This document shows, in pieces, positions 13,318-21,037 of a stretch of 22,751 nt of DNA. Source of the stretch: Candidatus Parcubacteria bacterium (GTDB lineage: Bacteria; Patescibacteriota; Minisyncoccia; Minisyncoccales; Staskawiczbacteraceae); the NCBI GenBank assembly GCA_019658985.1, contig JAIFWS010000003.1:1-22751 (forward strand). Direction: 5' to 3'. The stretch's first letter is position 1. Every line of letters starts with the position of its first letter. A program made the position numbers and the translations under genes. The notes beneath the pieces were generated by a model. That model did not search any database and was not told the DNA's origin. It saw only the letters and a list, made by a program, of their open reading frames with translations.

Positions 13318-14625
13318 ATGGATATCAAATCATTCCAAGGAGCATTGCGGCAGATCGCTGAAACCAGGGGTATTTCCGCAGAAGTTATCATCGGGACCAT
13401 TGAGGCAGCCCTGGCAACCGCATACAAAAAAGATTACGGCAAAAAGGGTCAGAAGATCAAAGCTAAGTTCAGCCCGGTTACCGGAGATGGGCAGTTTTGG
13501 CAGTTAAAATTGGTAGTTGATGATTCGATGCTTTACACTGAAGAAGAAATCGAAGCTTTGAAAGAAAAAAAGATCATCCCAGCCGAAGACTTTGACCGCT
13601 ACCAGGAAGGCGAAGAGGCTCCTAAAAAAGTGGTGTTCAATCCTGAAAAGCACGTGATGATTGATGAGGCAAAGAAAGAAAACCCTACTATAAAATTGGG
13701 GGATGAATTGGAAATACCTTTGACTCCGAAACAGGATTACGGCCGCATCGCCGCCCAAACCGCCAAGCAGGTCATCTTGCAAAAAATCCGTGAAGCGGAA
13801 AAAGATGTCATTGCTTCTGAATACCGTTCAAAAGAAGGGGAAATCATCTCCGGCGTAGTGCAGCGCTTGGAAGGTAATGCCGTGTTGATTGATATTGGAA
13901 AGACCCTTGGTATTTTAAACCGCGAAGAACAGATTTCCGGCGAATTTTACCGCTCAGGCCAAAGGTTAAAACTATACATTTTGAAAGTGGAAGACGGACC
14001 GAAGGGTTCGGTTGTATTGCTTTCTCGCGCATATCCTAAATTGGTATCGCGCTTATTTGAACTGGAAGTGCCGGAGATTTCCGCAGGCACTGTGGTGATA
14101 AAGTCTATTGCCCGCGAAGCCGGTTTCAGGACTAAAATCGCCGTCGCTTCAACTGAACAGGGCGTTGATCCGATCGGCTCATGCGTGGGCCAGCGCGGAA
14201 CCCGCATCATGGCGGTGATTAACGAACTGGGTGGTGAAAAAATCGATGTGATTGAATGGAAAGAAGACCCGGCAAAATTTATTGCCAATGCCCTGTCTCC
14301 TGCCAAAGTTTCAGGCATAAAAACTGAAGATAAAAATACCGCGACGGTATTTGTCTCAGAAGACCAGCTTTCGCTTGCGATCGGAAAAGACGGCCGCAAC
14401 GTGCGGCTGGCTTCAAACTTGACCGGTTGGAAAATTGACATTAAGACCGATGAAAAAGGCAAAGCGGCAGAAGAGCCGGTAAAAGAAGAATCTAAAGAAG
14501 AGGCCGGAGAGGAAAAACCCCTGCCCGCCGAAGCTTCAGCGAAGGCGGGAAAAAAGAAACCTAAGAAAGCTAAAAAAGAAACTGCCCAAGAACCTGAAAC
14601 TAAAGAAAAAACCGAGGAAAAATAA
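13318..14625 (+). CDS. nusA: Transcription termination/antitermination factor NusA
   Basis: NusA binds RNA polymerase and nascent RNA and controls pausing and termination. The 435 residues show the N-terminal polymerase-binding domain (1-160), with an acidic insertion near 72-125; an S1 domain (about 175-240, SGVVQRLEGNAVLIDIG); KH1 (about 265-320, DPIGSCVGQRGTRI); KH2 (about 340-378, LSLAIGKDGRNVRLAS); and a charged Lys/Glu tail. LPAEASAKAG (402-411) within the tail is the translation of a palindromic repeat. The start codon follows an A-rich leader without an SD sequence. A promoter and possible attenuator upstream suggest control by termination, as known for nusA in E. coli. It is followed closely by the pyrophosphatase-like gene. 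Confidence 0.95.
   Translation: MDIKSFQGALRQIAETRGISAEVIIGTIEAALATAYKKDYGKKGQKIKAKFSPVTGDGQFWQLKLVVDDSMLYTEEEIEALKEKKIIPAEDFDRYQEGEEAPKKVVFNPEKHVMIDEAKKENPTIKLGDELEIPLTPKQDYGRIAAQTAKQVILQKIREAEKDVIASEYRSKEGEIISGVVQRLEGNAVLIDIGKTLGILNREEQISGEFYRSGQRLKLYILKVEDGPKGSVVLLSRAYPKLVSRLFELEVPEISAGTVVIKSIAREAGFRTKIAVASTEQGVDPIGSCVGQRGTRIMAVINELGGEKIDVIEWKEDPAKFIANALSPAKVSGIKTEDKNTATVFVSEDQLSLAIGKDGRNVRLASNLTGWKIDIKTDEKGKAAEEPVKEESKEEAGEEKPLPAEASAKAGKKKPKKAKKETAQEPETKEKTEEK
14524..14549. repeat. Palindromic repeat inside the nusA coding region
   Basis: CCCGCC (14524-14529) and GGCGGG (14544-14549) enclose GAA-GCT-TC-AGC-GAA, giving a hairpin with a symmetric GAA/GAA internal loop. It is read in frame as PAEASAKAG. 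Related copies lie at 12461-12490 and partly at 12543-12553. I recall the same peptide recurring in unrelated CPR proteins. Confidence 0.65.
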
Positions 14626-14660
14626 AGGGCGTTGAGTTATACATTTAACACTCATTCATC

Positions 14661-16634
14661 ATGTTAATTATTTATTTTCCCGTTCTCGTTTCTTTGTTCG
14701 TACTCGTATTCACCGGCTTCGTTGCTTCTAGAATCCTCACATCTCCCATAGGAAAAACTAAAGGGTCGGAAATCACCAAGGCGCTCTATGAAGGTGTGGT
14801 TTCTTACGCGACCAGGCAGTACCGGGCCGCGGGATTGGTTTCTATCCCGCTGTTTTTTTTATTGTTCGTGGCGATGGGCTGGCGCGTCGCTTTCGGATTC
14901 TTCATTGGTGCGGCATTGTCTGCAGTATTGGTATTTTTGGGAATTATAATCCCCCTGGAAGCGGCTCCCCGCGTAGTCAAAGCCTCAGAAAAAGGTTTGG
15001 CGGCTGCTTTGGATTTATCATATAAAGGAGGATTGGTATTCGGCTTGCTTGCGGCATCCCTGGCTCTGTTGATTATAGCGTCATACTATTTTTTAACCGG
15101 TATTTCAGGATTAGTTGCGCTGGTGTTTGGCGCGGGTCTGGTTTCATTATTTTTTAAAATCGGCGGAGGGATTTATGCCAAAGCAGCCAGTCTTTCCATA
15201 GAGTTATCCAAAAAGAAAGAAAAAGGGGCTTTTGAGCATGACTACCTGCATCCGGCAAGTATTGCCCGCCAGGTGGGAAAAAATGTCGGGGATTTAGCAT
15301 CGATAGCACTGGATATTTTTGAAACATATTGCGTGGCCATGGTGTCAGTGATGCTGTTGGGAGCGTTGCTCTATCCAAAGTCGCCGCAATTTATCCTGCT
15401 TCCGTTATTTGCCGGAAGTATTTTTCTGTTGACCTCGGTCATCGGAAGTTTTTTTGCCCGGCTCCCTAAAAATAAAAGTATTATGGGGGCGATGTATAAA
15501 GGCATCGGCGTGTCTATGCTGCTTTCGTTGGCCGCTTTGTATCCCTTAATTTCTAACATGATGGCCGAACAGGTCATTTCAATTATTAATTTATATGTAT
15601 CGTGCCTGGCGGGGTTGATGATTGCCGCCGGCACGCTCGTATTTGTTGAATACTACGTTTCTAAAAAACACGGACCGACCAAAAAAATCATCCAATCGCA
15701 CGCCAAAGGCCAGTCTGCCAATGCGACGGAAGTAATGGGACTGGTAATGCAGTCAGCGGCTGTCCCGATTTTGCTGATTGTTTTTGGGGCGATGATCAGC
15801 TTCTGGCTGGCGGGCGTGTACGGAGTCGCGCTGGCCGCGCTTTCCATGCTTTCTCTTTCTCCGATGATTACTGCTGTCAGTTTTTATGGCCCGGTTGCCG
15901 GTAACGCAACCCAGATTGCCAGCCAAACGGAAGAGCCTCAGCCCGGATTAAAATCCCTGGAGGAATTAAAAGCCTCATCGGTTTTTGCCAAAGCAATGAC
16001 AGCAAGTTACGCTATCGTTTCTTCAGCTCTGGCCTCATTGGTACTTTTTTGGGCTTACAGTCAGCGGGTGGCCGATGAGATCGGCAGCACGATGCCGCAC
16101 TTTGACCTAGCCAACCCGATGGTGGTGGCCGGGCTCTTAATCGGCGGATTATTCGCTTATATTTTTGTTTCATTTCTAGCGATCGCGGTCGGGAAAGCGG
16201 CCGGACGGGCGGCAACAGATCTGCAAAAGCGAGCTACTGACGACGCAAAACCTGAAAACATAGCAAGAACTGATTACGCAAAAGATGTGCGCCTGATCAC
16301 CCGGTTTTCCATGAGGGGGATGATAATTCCCGTGGCGATTCCGCTGGTGCTTCCCTTGCTGGTAGGATTTTTACTGGGAGCGGAGGCCCTAGGCGGATTA
16401 TTGATCGGAGCTTTGATTACCGGATTATTTTTAGCGATGGCGATGGCCATGGGCGGAACGCTATGGTCCGGCGCCCGGAAATATGTTGATGAGGGAGCGG
16501 GAGCTAAAGGTAATTTATCCAACCAGGGAGTTGCCATGGCAGATGCTTCTAAAGAAGCGACAGGCCCGGCCATTAATTCCTTTATGAAGATGCTGGGTCT
16601 GGTAGCCTTGTTAATTGCGGTGTTTTTGGTATAA
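14661..16634 (+). CDS. Membrane pyrophosphatase homologue with degenerate active site
   Basis: The 657-residue, roughly 15-helix protein follows the proton/sodium-translocating pyrophosphatase fold from end to end: GGGIYAKAA (168-176), NVGDLASIALDIFETY (208-223), YGPVAGNA (409-416), GALITGLFLAMAMAMGGTLW (583-602) and ATGPAIN (633-639). Against the family consensus as I remember it, many substrate and metal ligands are lost: DVGADLVGK reads SLSIELSKK (177-185), the first VGD is VGK (K207), GPVADNA has G414 for D, the GNTTAAIGKGF segment is unrecognisable, and WDNAKK is WSGARK (S603). D211 and D218 remain. It is therefore unlikely to hydrolyse pyrophosphate in the ordinary way; it may be a repurposed membrane protein. 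The frame is intact, which argues against a pseudogene. Confidence 0.85.
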   Translation: MLIIYFPVLVSLFVLVFTGFVASRILTSPIGKTKGSEITKALYEGVVSYATRQYRAAGLVSIPLFFLLFVAMGWRVAFGFFIGAALSAVLVFLGIIIPLEAAPRVVKASEKGLAAALDLSYKGGLVFGLLAASLALLIIASYYFLTGISGLVALVFGAGLVSLFFKIGGGIYAKAASLSIELSKKKEKGAFEHDYLHPASIARQVGKNVGDLASIALDIFETYCVAMVSVMLLGALLYPKSPQFILLPLFAGSIFLLTSVIGSFFARLPKNKSIMGAMYKGIGVSMLLSLAALYPLISNMMAEQVISIINLYVSCLAGLMIAAGTLVFVEYYVSKKHGPTKKIIQSHAKGQSANATEVMGLVMQSAAVPILLIVFGAMISFWLAGVYGVALAALSMLSLSPMITAVSFYGPVAGNATQIASQTEEPQPGLKSLEELKASSVFAKAMTASYAIVSSALASLVLFWAYSQRVADEIGSTMPHFDLANPMVVAGLLIGGLFAYIFVSFLAIAVGKAAGRAATDLQKRATDDAKPENIARTDYAKDVRLITRFSMRGMIIPVAIPLVLPLLVGFLLGAEALGGLLIGALITGLFLAMAMAMGGTLWSGARKYVDEGAGAKGNLSNQGVAMADASKEATGPAINSFMKMLGLVALLIAVFLV

Positions 16635-16654
16635 AACTTAATAGAAGAAAACAC

Positions 16655-16852
16655 ATGGAAGAAAAGATAATTACCGTAACTGAATTAGCTTTGGCTGTCC
16701 AAGAGGCGGCGGAGAAAATGGAGGAAAGCTTAAAAAGCCTTTCCCGGCGGCTGGATAAAATAGAGACGGCGCTGGCGTTGGAGGATTCGCAAAAAGAGAT
16801 GCTGGACGAGCGGATAACCAAGATTGAGCAAGAAATAAGTAAAATAAAATAG
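16655..16852 (+). CDS. Small coiled-coil protein
   Basis: The 65-residue, fully helical protein has heptads throughout (EEAEKMEESLKSLSRRLDKI type pattern) and no membrane segment or cysteine. Family unknown. The ATG is 20 bases after the stop of the pyrophosphatase homologue, so the two are probably one transcript, and the product might bind or scaffold that membrane protein; this is inference from position. No SD sequence. A structured element follows before tig. Confidence 0.65.
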   Translation: MEEKIITVTELALAVQEAAEKMEESLKSLSRRLDKIETALALEDSQKEMLDERITKIEQEISKIK

Positions 16853-16871
16853 ACTTTGAATCGTCAATTGC

Positions 16872-16994
16872 TTTCAGATTATTTCCTTTAAATCCCAGAA
16901 CGAAAATTTGATAGAATTTTGAGCCATAGCCAAGGGCTTCTGGCTCGAAATTATAGCTAATTTTTTAGTTGAGATTTAAAGGAAAGAACTGAAA
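16872..16994 (+). ncRNA. Structured RNA element A in the tig leader (unassigned family)
   Basis: Outer helices: TTTCAG (16872-16877) with CTGAAA (16989-16994), and TTTCCTTTAAATC (16882-16894) with GATTTAAAGGAAA (16973-16985), 13 perfect pairs. Core strands: CGAAAATTTGATAGAA (16901-16916) and TTATAGCTAATTTT (16951-16964), which pair through AAAATT/AATTTT and leave TGATAG facing ATAGCT. An inner helix AATTTTGAGCC (16915-16925) with GGCTCGAAATT (16942-16952) carries an AGCC-AAG-GGCT tip. The core matches element B at 19098-19160, while the helices do not. It ends 42 bases before the tig start. Whether it is a cis-regulator of tig or a separate RNA cannot be told. Confidence 0.65.
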
Positions 16995-17036
16995 ATGCTT
17001 TTACATAGCGCAGTTGACGATTTAAAGTTAAACAAC

Positions 17037-18308
17037 ATGAAGACAGATATTAAGAAATTGGATAAATCGCAGGTTGAAATACATTTTGAGTTGACTGCCG
17101 AGGAATTTTCCAAACATTTTGAAAAAGCCCTCTTGCATTTAAAGGGTCATGTGAAAATGGATGGGTTCCGCAAGGGAAAAGTGCCGGCCAATATGGTCGA
17201 AGAAAGAGTGGGTCCGGAAAATGTATTGATGGAAGCCGGAGATTTGGCGGTAAAAGAAGCGTACCCGAATTTTATTGAAGAGCAAAAATTGGAGCCGATC
17301 GGCGACCCTGAGGTGAAGATTTTAAAAATCGCCAAAGGCAGCGAGTTTGTATTCAGCGTGGTGGTGACAGTGATTCCGGAAATCCAGTTGCCTGATTATA
17401 AAGAAATCACCTCGCACATCAAAGGCAAAGAGGTTGCGGTTGATGAAAAAGAAATCCAGGAAACGTTGGAATATTTGCAGAAATCCCGCGCCAAATTTAC
17501 TGTGGAAGACCGTGCCGCCGCTCCCAAGGATTTTGTCGAAATCGAATACCAAAATAAGGATATCAACGAAGGAAAAGCCATTAAAGACCGGTTTATCTTA
17601 GGTGATGGCGGGTTTATGCAGGATTTTGAGAGCCACATCGTGGGTATGAAAGCCGGTGAAGAAAAGGAATTTACCGCTAAGTTCCCGGATAATACGCCCA
17701 ATAAAAACCTGGCAGGCAAGGATGCGGAGTTTAAAGTGAAGATGCTTTCGGTCCAGAAGATGGAATTGGCCGAAATCAATGACGAGTTTGCCAAAGCTTT
17801 AGGAGCTTTTGATACGTTGGTTGCCTTAAAAGAAAATTTAAAAGAAGGAATTACGGCTGAGAAAAAAGAAGCGGAAAAACAACGTAATCGCGGCGAAATG
17901 CTGGAGGCGATCTCTGTAAAAACAACATTTGATATCCCCAAAAAAATGGTGGACTTTGAAGAGCAGAGATTAATGGAAGATTTGAAGGCCCAGATTGAAC
18001 ACCGGTTTAAAATGACCTTTGAAGCATATTTGGCATCGGTTAAGAAAACCGAAAAAGAAATCAAGGATTCTTATCGGCTAGAAGCGGAAAAACGGATTAA
18101 GAATTTTCTGGTTTTGCGCCAGATCGGCAGAGAAGAAAAGATTGAAGTGACTGAGGCAGAAATCACCGAAGACCTCCCGAAACTGATGAAAAACTACACC
18201 AAAGAGCAGTTAGCCCAAATTGACATAAGGCAATTAACAGAGTATAGTAAAGGAGCAATATTTAACGAGAAAGTCTTTCAATTTCTCGAAAAACTTTCTC
18301 AAAGTTAG
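17037..18308 (+). CDS. tig: Trigger factor, ribosome-associated chaperone and prolyl isomerase
   Basis: Trigger factor binds beside the ribosomal exit tunnel and shields nascent chains. I chose the ATG at 17037 (423 residues), since MKTDIKKLDKSQVEIHFELT is the family N-terminus; an in-frame ATG at 16995 would add 14 unrelated residues and abuts the structured element. The ribosome-binding domain (1-145) carries GFRKGKVP (43-50), the uL23-docking signature. The FKBP-like domain is at about 150-235 (DFVEIEYQNKD, FESHIVGMKAGEEKEFTAKF). The C-terminal helical arms run to the end. The length is normal. AAACAAC directly precedes the ATG, as for clpP, and there is no SD sequence. It sits next to clpP, a classic arrangement. 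Confidence 0.95.
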   Translation: MKTDIKKLDKSQVEIHFELTAEEFSKHFEKALLHLKGHVKMDGFRKGKVPANMVEERVGPENVLMEAGDLAVKEAYPNFIEEQKLEPIGDPEVKILKIAKGSEFVFSVVVTVIPEIQLPDYKEITSHIKGKEVAVDEKEIQETLEYLQKSRAKFTVEDRAAAPKDFVEIEYQNKDINEGKAIKDRFILGDGGFMQDFESHIVGMKAGEEKEFTAKFPDNTPNKNLAGKDAEFKVKMLSVQKMELAEINDEFAKALGAFDTLVALKENLKEGITAEKKEAEKQRNRGEMLEAISVKTTFDIPKKMVDFEEQRLMEDLKAQIEHRFKMTFEAYLASVKKTEKEIKDSYRLEAEKRIKNFLVLRQIGREEKIEVTEAEITEDLPKLMKNYTKEQLAQIDIRQLTEYSKGAIFNEKVFQFLEKLSQS

Positions 18309-18310
18309 AA

Positions 18311-18420
18311 GTCAAAAGGCAAAATTCAAAAATTCAACTTAAAAGTCAAAATTATAACGCATTGGACTTTTAAATTTTGAATTGTAATTTTGCATTTTGA
18401 ATTTTGAGTTTTGAATTCAC
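18311..18420. repeat. AT-rich imperfect inverted repeat before clpP
   Basis: The spacer between tig and clpP is built from runs of CAAAATTC and their complements. AAAAGTC (18341-18347) pairs with GACTTTT (18365-18371), and CAAAATTC-rich sequence on the left mirrors GAATTTTG-rich sequence on the right. Such AT-rich dyads look typical of CPR spacers. No promoter is obvious within it. Confidence 0.5.
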
Positions 18421-18427
18421 AAACAAC

Positions 18428-19021
18428 ATGCCAATAGTACCAACTATTGTAGAAAAATCACAACGCGGCGAGCGCGTATATGACATCTTTTCACGGCTTT
18501 TAGAAGAGCGGATCATCTTTTTGGCTGGGCCGGTTACGGATATGAACGCCAATGTAGTCATCGCCCAGATGCTGTATTTGGTTTCAAAGGATCCAAAAAG
18601 GGACATCAAGCTCTACATTAATAGCCCGGGAGGTTCGGTTACAGCGGGACTGGCAATTTACGATACCATGCAGTTTCTAAAGTGCCCGGTCTCTACTATT
18701 TGTATCGGTTTGACTGCTTCAATGGCTGCGATCATTCTGGCTTCGGGAACTAAAGGCAAACGCTTTGCCCTGCCTAACGCCGAGATATTGTTGCACCAGG
18801 TCATGGGAGGCGCCCAGGGACAGGCTACCGAAATCGAAATCACGGCTCGGCAGATTATTAAAATCAAGGGTTCGCTCAACCAGATTCTCTCGAAGCATAC
18901 CGGGCAGCCCCTTTCGGTCATTGAACGGGACACGGACCGCGATTTTTACATGACCGCCAAAGAAGCCAAGGATTACGGTCTGATCGATGAAGTGATTGGC
19001 ACTTCCAAGAATCTCAAATAG
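18428..19021 (+). CDS. clpP: ATP-dependent Clp protease proteolytic subunit
   Basis: ClpP is the serine peptidase that forms a tetradecameric chamber served by ClpX or ClpA/C. From the ATG at 18428 it has 197 residues; an upstream TTG at 18404 would only add eight residues from the AT-rich repeat. MPIVPTIVEKSQRGERVYDI is the normal mature N-terminus, without propeptide. The catalytic triad is complete: S98 (GLTASMAA), H123 (ILLHQ) and D172 (DRDFYM). The oxyanion loop SPGGSVTAGLAIYDTMQ (66-82) is standard. No SD sequence; AAACAAC precedes the ATG. clpX is not next to it here, and the following spacer holds structured element B and rny. Confidence 0.97.
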   Translation: MPIVPTIVEKSQRGERVYDIFSRLLEERIIFLAGPVTDMNANVVIAQMLYLVSKDPKRDIKLYINSPGGSVTAGLAIYDTMQFLKCPVSTICIGLTASMAAIILASGTKGKRFALPNAEILLHQVMGGAQGQATEIEITARQIIKIKGSLNQILSKHTGQPLSVIERDTDRDFYMTAKEAKDYGLIDEVIGTSKNLK

Positions 19022-19048
19022 TCCGAGTTAAAACTAAAAAAGATGTCA

Positions 19049-19247
19049 CGAGATAGTTGGGAAAGTCGCTTTTGGGAATAAGCTTCTGTTTTTCGAGCGA
19101 AAATTTGATAGAACGCCAAGGTTTGCACAAGGTGCAAGCCGCGAAGTTATAGCGAATTTGCAGCCGAAAAACAGAAGCTTAGACCAAATATGGACTTTCT
19201 CAAGTGTCTCGATATACGAACTTACCATGTTGGGTGAGCTTTTTTGT
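19049..19247 (+). ncRNA. Structured RNA element B after clpP, with terminator (unassigned family)
   Basis: A rod about 163 bases long. The base helix, 19049-19067 with 19193-19211, has 19 positions with one mismatch and two wobbles. Next come TTTGG (19071-19075)/CCAAA (19184-19188), then a 17-bp perfect helix, 19079-19095 with 19165-19181 (AAGCTTCTGTTTTTCG and its complement). The core GCGAAAATTTGATAGAA (19097-19113) faces TTATAGCGAATTTGC (19147-19161), and GGTTTGCAC-AAG-GTGCAAGCC forms the tip (19120-19140). CTTACC/GGTGAG (19221-19226, 19233-19238) then CTTTTTT acts as terminator. The core matches element A. I find no strong promoter, so it may be cut from the clpP 3' UTR. It has a 6S-like outline but not the large open bubble. 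Confidence 0.7.
19221..19246 (+). terminator. Terminator after structured element B
   Basis: CTTACC (19221-19226) and GGTGAG (19233-19238), with one T-G pair, then CTTTTTTG. It separates clpP and element B from rny. Confidence 0.65.
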
Positions 19248-19256
19248 TTGGCAGTA

Positions 19257-19285
19257 TTGAAATTCGCAATGCGGCCAGATAAAAA
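19257..19285 (+). promoter_or_regulatory. Candidate rny promoter
   Basis: TTGAAA (19257-19262), a 17-base spacer and TAAAAA (19280-19285). It would give an AT-rich leader of about 100 bases. Confidence 0.45.
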
Positions 19286-19304
19286 GTCTTAAAGGAAATA
19301 ATTT

Positions 19305-19385
19305 TAAATTTTTAATTTTTAAATAATGCTTTAAATTTTAAGCATTAAAAATTATTTATAAAATTTGAAATTATAAAATTAAAAA
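19305..19385. repeat. AT-rich dyad before rny
   Basis: ATGCTT and AAGCAT (about 19327-19346) form the centre, flanked by long runs of AATTTTTAAATT-type sequence that are roughly complementary. It ends AAAAATTCACA just before the rny ATG, similar to the GAATTCACA before clpP. Confidence 0.45.
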
Positions 19386-19394
19386 TTCACATTT

Positions 19395-20927
19395 ATGAAC
19401 CAGATAATTATTGCAGGTATTGTTGCATTTATGGCCCTGCTGATTGGAGGCTTGATCGGGTATTACATCCGCCAGTCTCTGGCCAAAAAGCGGGCCGGTT
19501 CTTTGGAGGCCAAGCTTTTAAAGAAGGTCCAGGAAACCAAAGAGGAGACGACGAAGTTAGTGAAAGATGCCGAATCAAAATCGTCGCAGATTCTCGAGAA
19601 GACACAAAAGGAAGTTGATGAGCGCCGCCGGGAATTTTTGAAAGCCCAGCAATTGGTACTGGATCGCGAAAAACTCCTGGAAGCAAAAATCGAAGGTTTT
19701 GATAAAAAAGAGGTTGAGTTTGCCGGCAAGGTGGAGAAATTAAACGAAACCCGGGAAGAGTTGGAAAAATTGAGAACCGAGGCGGGAGATAAACTCCAGA
19801 AGGTTGCCAATTTAACTCGCGAAGACGCGAAAAAAGAATTACTAGCGCTGGTTGAATTTGATTCACAGAAAGACATCATAGAACGGATCAAAAAAATGGA
19901 GCAATCCGGGCAGGACGCTCTGGCAGTGAAAGCCCGGGAAATTGTCACCTTGGCGATCCAAAAATGCGCGGTAAACCATACGCTTGAATTGTCCACGACC
20001 ACCATTCAATTGGGGTCGGAAGACATTAAGGGGAGGATTATCGGGAAAGAAGGCAGGAACATTAAGACCTTTGAGAAAATCACAGGGGTGGAAGTATTAA
20101 TTGATGACACGCCTGACTCCGTGGTTATTTCATGCTTCAATCCGATTCGCCGGCAAATTGCGGCGATGGCATTGAATAAATTGATCCAGGATGGAAGGAT
20201 CCAACCCGCAAAAATTGAGGAAAAAGTAGAAGAAGCCAAAGCGGAAATTACCAAAGTCATCAAAGATGCCGGAGAAAAAACTTTGTACGATATGAATATC
20301 TTGGGAGTCCAGGATAAATTGGTGCAGATTTTAGGAAGGTTGTATTACCGGACTTCGTATGGCCAGAATGTTTTACAGCACTCCATGGAAGTTGCTTTAA
20401 TTGCTGAAACAATCGCTGAAGAATTAGGAGCAAACGCCGCGGTGGCTAAGCGCGCGGGATTATTCCACGATATCGGAAAGGCTTTGGACCAGCAGATGGA
20501 AGGAAGCCATATTGAGATCGGTATTAAAGTATTAGAAAAGTTCGGCGAAAAACCAGAAATTGTCCATGCTATGCGATCGCATCATGGAGATTATCCAATT
20601 GATTCACTGGAAGGCACGATTGTGATTGTGGCCGATTCGATTTCTGCCAGCCGCCCAGGAGCCCGGAAAGATTCGATTGAAAATTATTTGCAGAGGCTTA
20701 AAGCTTTAGAAGACATTGCTAATCGGTTTGAAGGAATCGATCGGTCATATGCGATCCAGGCTGGACGCGAAATCCGAATCTTCGTCAAAGCCGATAAAGT
20801 TGATGACTTGGCTTGTCAAAAAATGGCCCGCCAGATTGCCGCTAATATTGAAGAAGAATTGAAATATCCGGGAGAAATCAAGGTTACGGTGATTCGCGAA
20901 AACAGGATTGTAGAATACGCACGGTAA
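19395..20927 (+). CDS. rny: Ribonuclease Y
   Basis: RNase Y is a membrane-anchored endoribonuclease that starts mRNA decay. The 510-residue protein has the standard order: an N-terminal membrane helix (about 4-25, IIIAGIVAFMALLIGGLIGYYI), a long charged coiled coil (about 30-190), a KH domain (about 205-270, IKGRIIGKEGRNIKTFEKIT), an HD domain with H-D motif GLFHDIGKALD (about 353-363) and a conserved C-terminal domain ending VIRENRIVEYAR. The start is the only ATG at the membrane helix. No SD sequence. The gene has its own candidate promoter and a terminator, and lies beside clpP and tig, so this block handles protein and RNA quality control. Confidence 0.96.
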   Translation: MNQIIIAGIVAFMALLIGGLIGYYIRQSLAKKRAGSLEAKLLKKVQETKEETTKLVKDAESKSSQILEKTQKEVDERRREFLKAQQLVLDREKLLEAKIEGFDKKEVEFAGKVEKLNETREELEKLRTEAGDKLQKVANLTREDAKKELLALVEFDSQKDIIERIKKMEQSGQDALAVKAREIVTLAIQKCAVNHTLELSTTTIQLGSEDIKGRIIGKEGRNIKTFEKITGVEVLIDDTPDSVVISCFNPIRRQIAAMALNKLIQDGRIQPAKIEEKVEEAKAEITKVIKDAGEKTLYDMNILGVQDKLVQILGRLYYRTSYGQNVLQHSMEVALIAETIAEELGANAAVAKRAGLFHDIGKALDQQMEGSHIEIGIKVLEKFGEKPEIVHAMRSHHGDYPIDSLEGTIVIVADSISASRPGARKDSIENYLQRLKALEDIANRFEGIDRSYAIQAGREIRIFVKADKVDDLACQKMARQIAANIEEELKYPGEIKVTVIRENRIVEYAR

Positions 20928-20933
20928 GAAATA

Positions 20934-20967
20934 AAAAAAGCCCCGCCTTTTGGCCGGGCTTTTTTTA
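20934..20967. terminator. rny terminator
   Basis: GCCCCGCC (20940-20947), loop TTTT and GGCCGGGC (20952-20959), with one C-C mismatch; a run of A precedes and eight T follow. Confidence 0.85.
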
Positions 20968-21037
20968 TTAGACAAATGGGTGGTGCGTTAATAGAATTCT
21001 AAGGCTTCGTCAACTAATAGGCTGAGTTCTCCACAAT

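Noticed and set aside
13947..14462. 171-residue frame opposite nusA
   Set aside because: Antisense of the S1 and KH region of nusA, with no signal of its own.
17396..18064. 222-residue frame opposite tig
   Set aside because: tig is certain on the plus strand. The minus translation is Ser-rich without domain signatures.
19305..19385. CRISPR-like repeats in the AT-rich spacers before clpP and rny
   Set aside because: The repeated units are irregular A/T runs without constant repeat length or unique spacers. No cas gene is present anywhere in the window.
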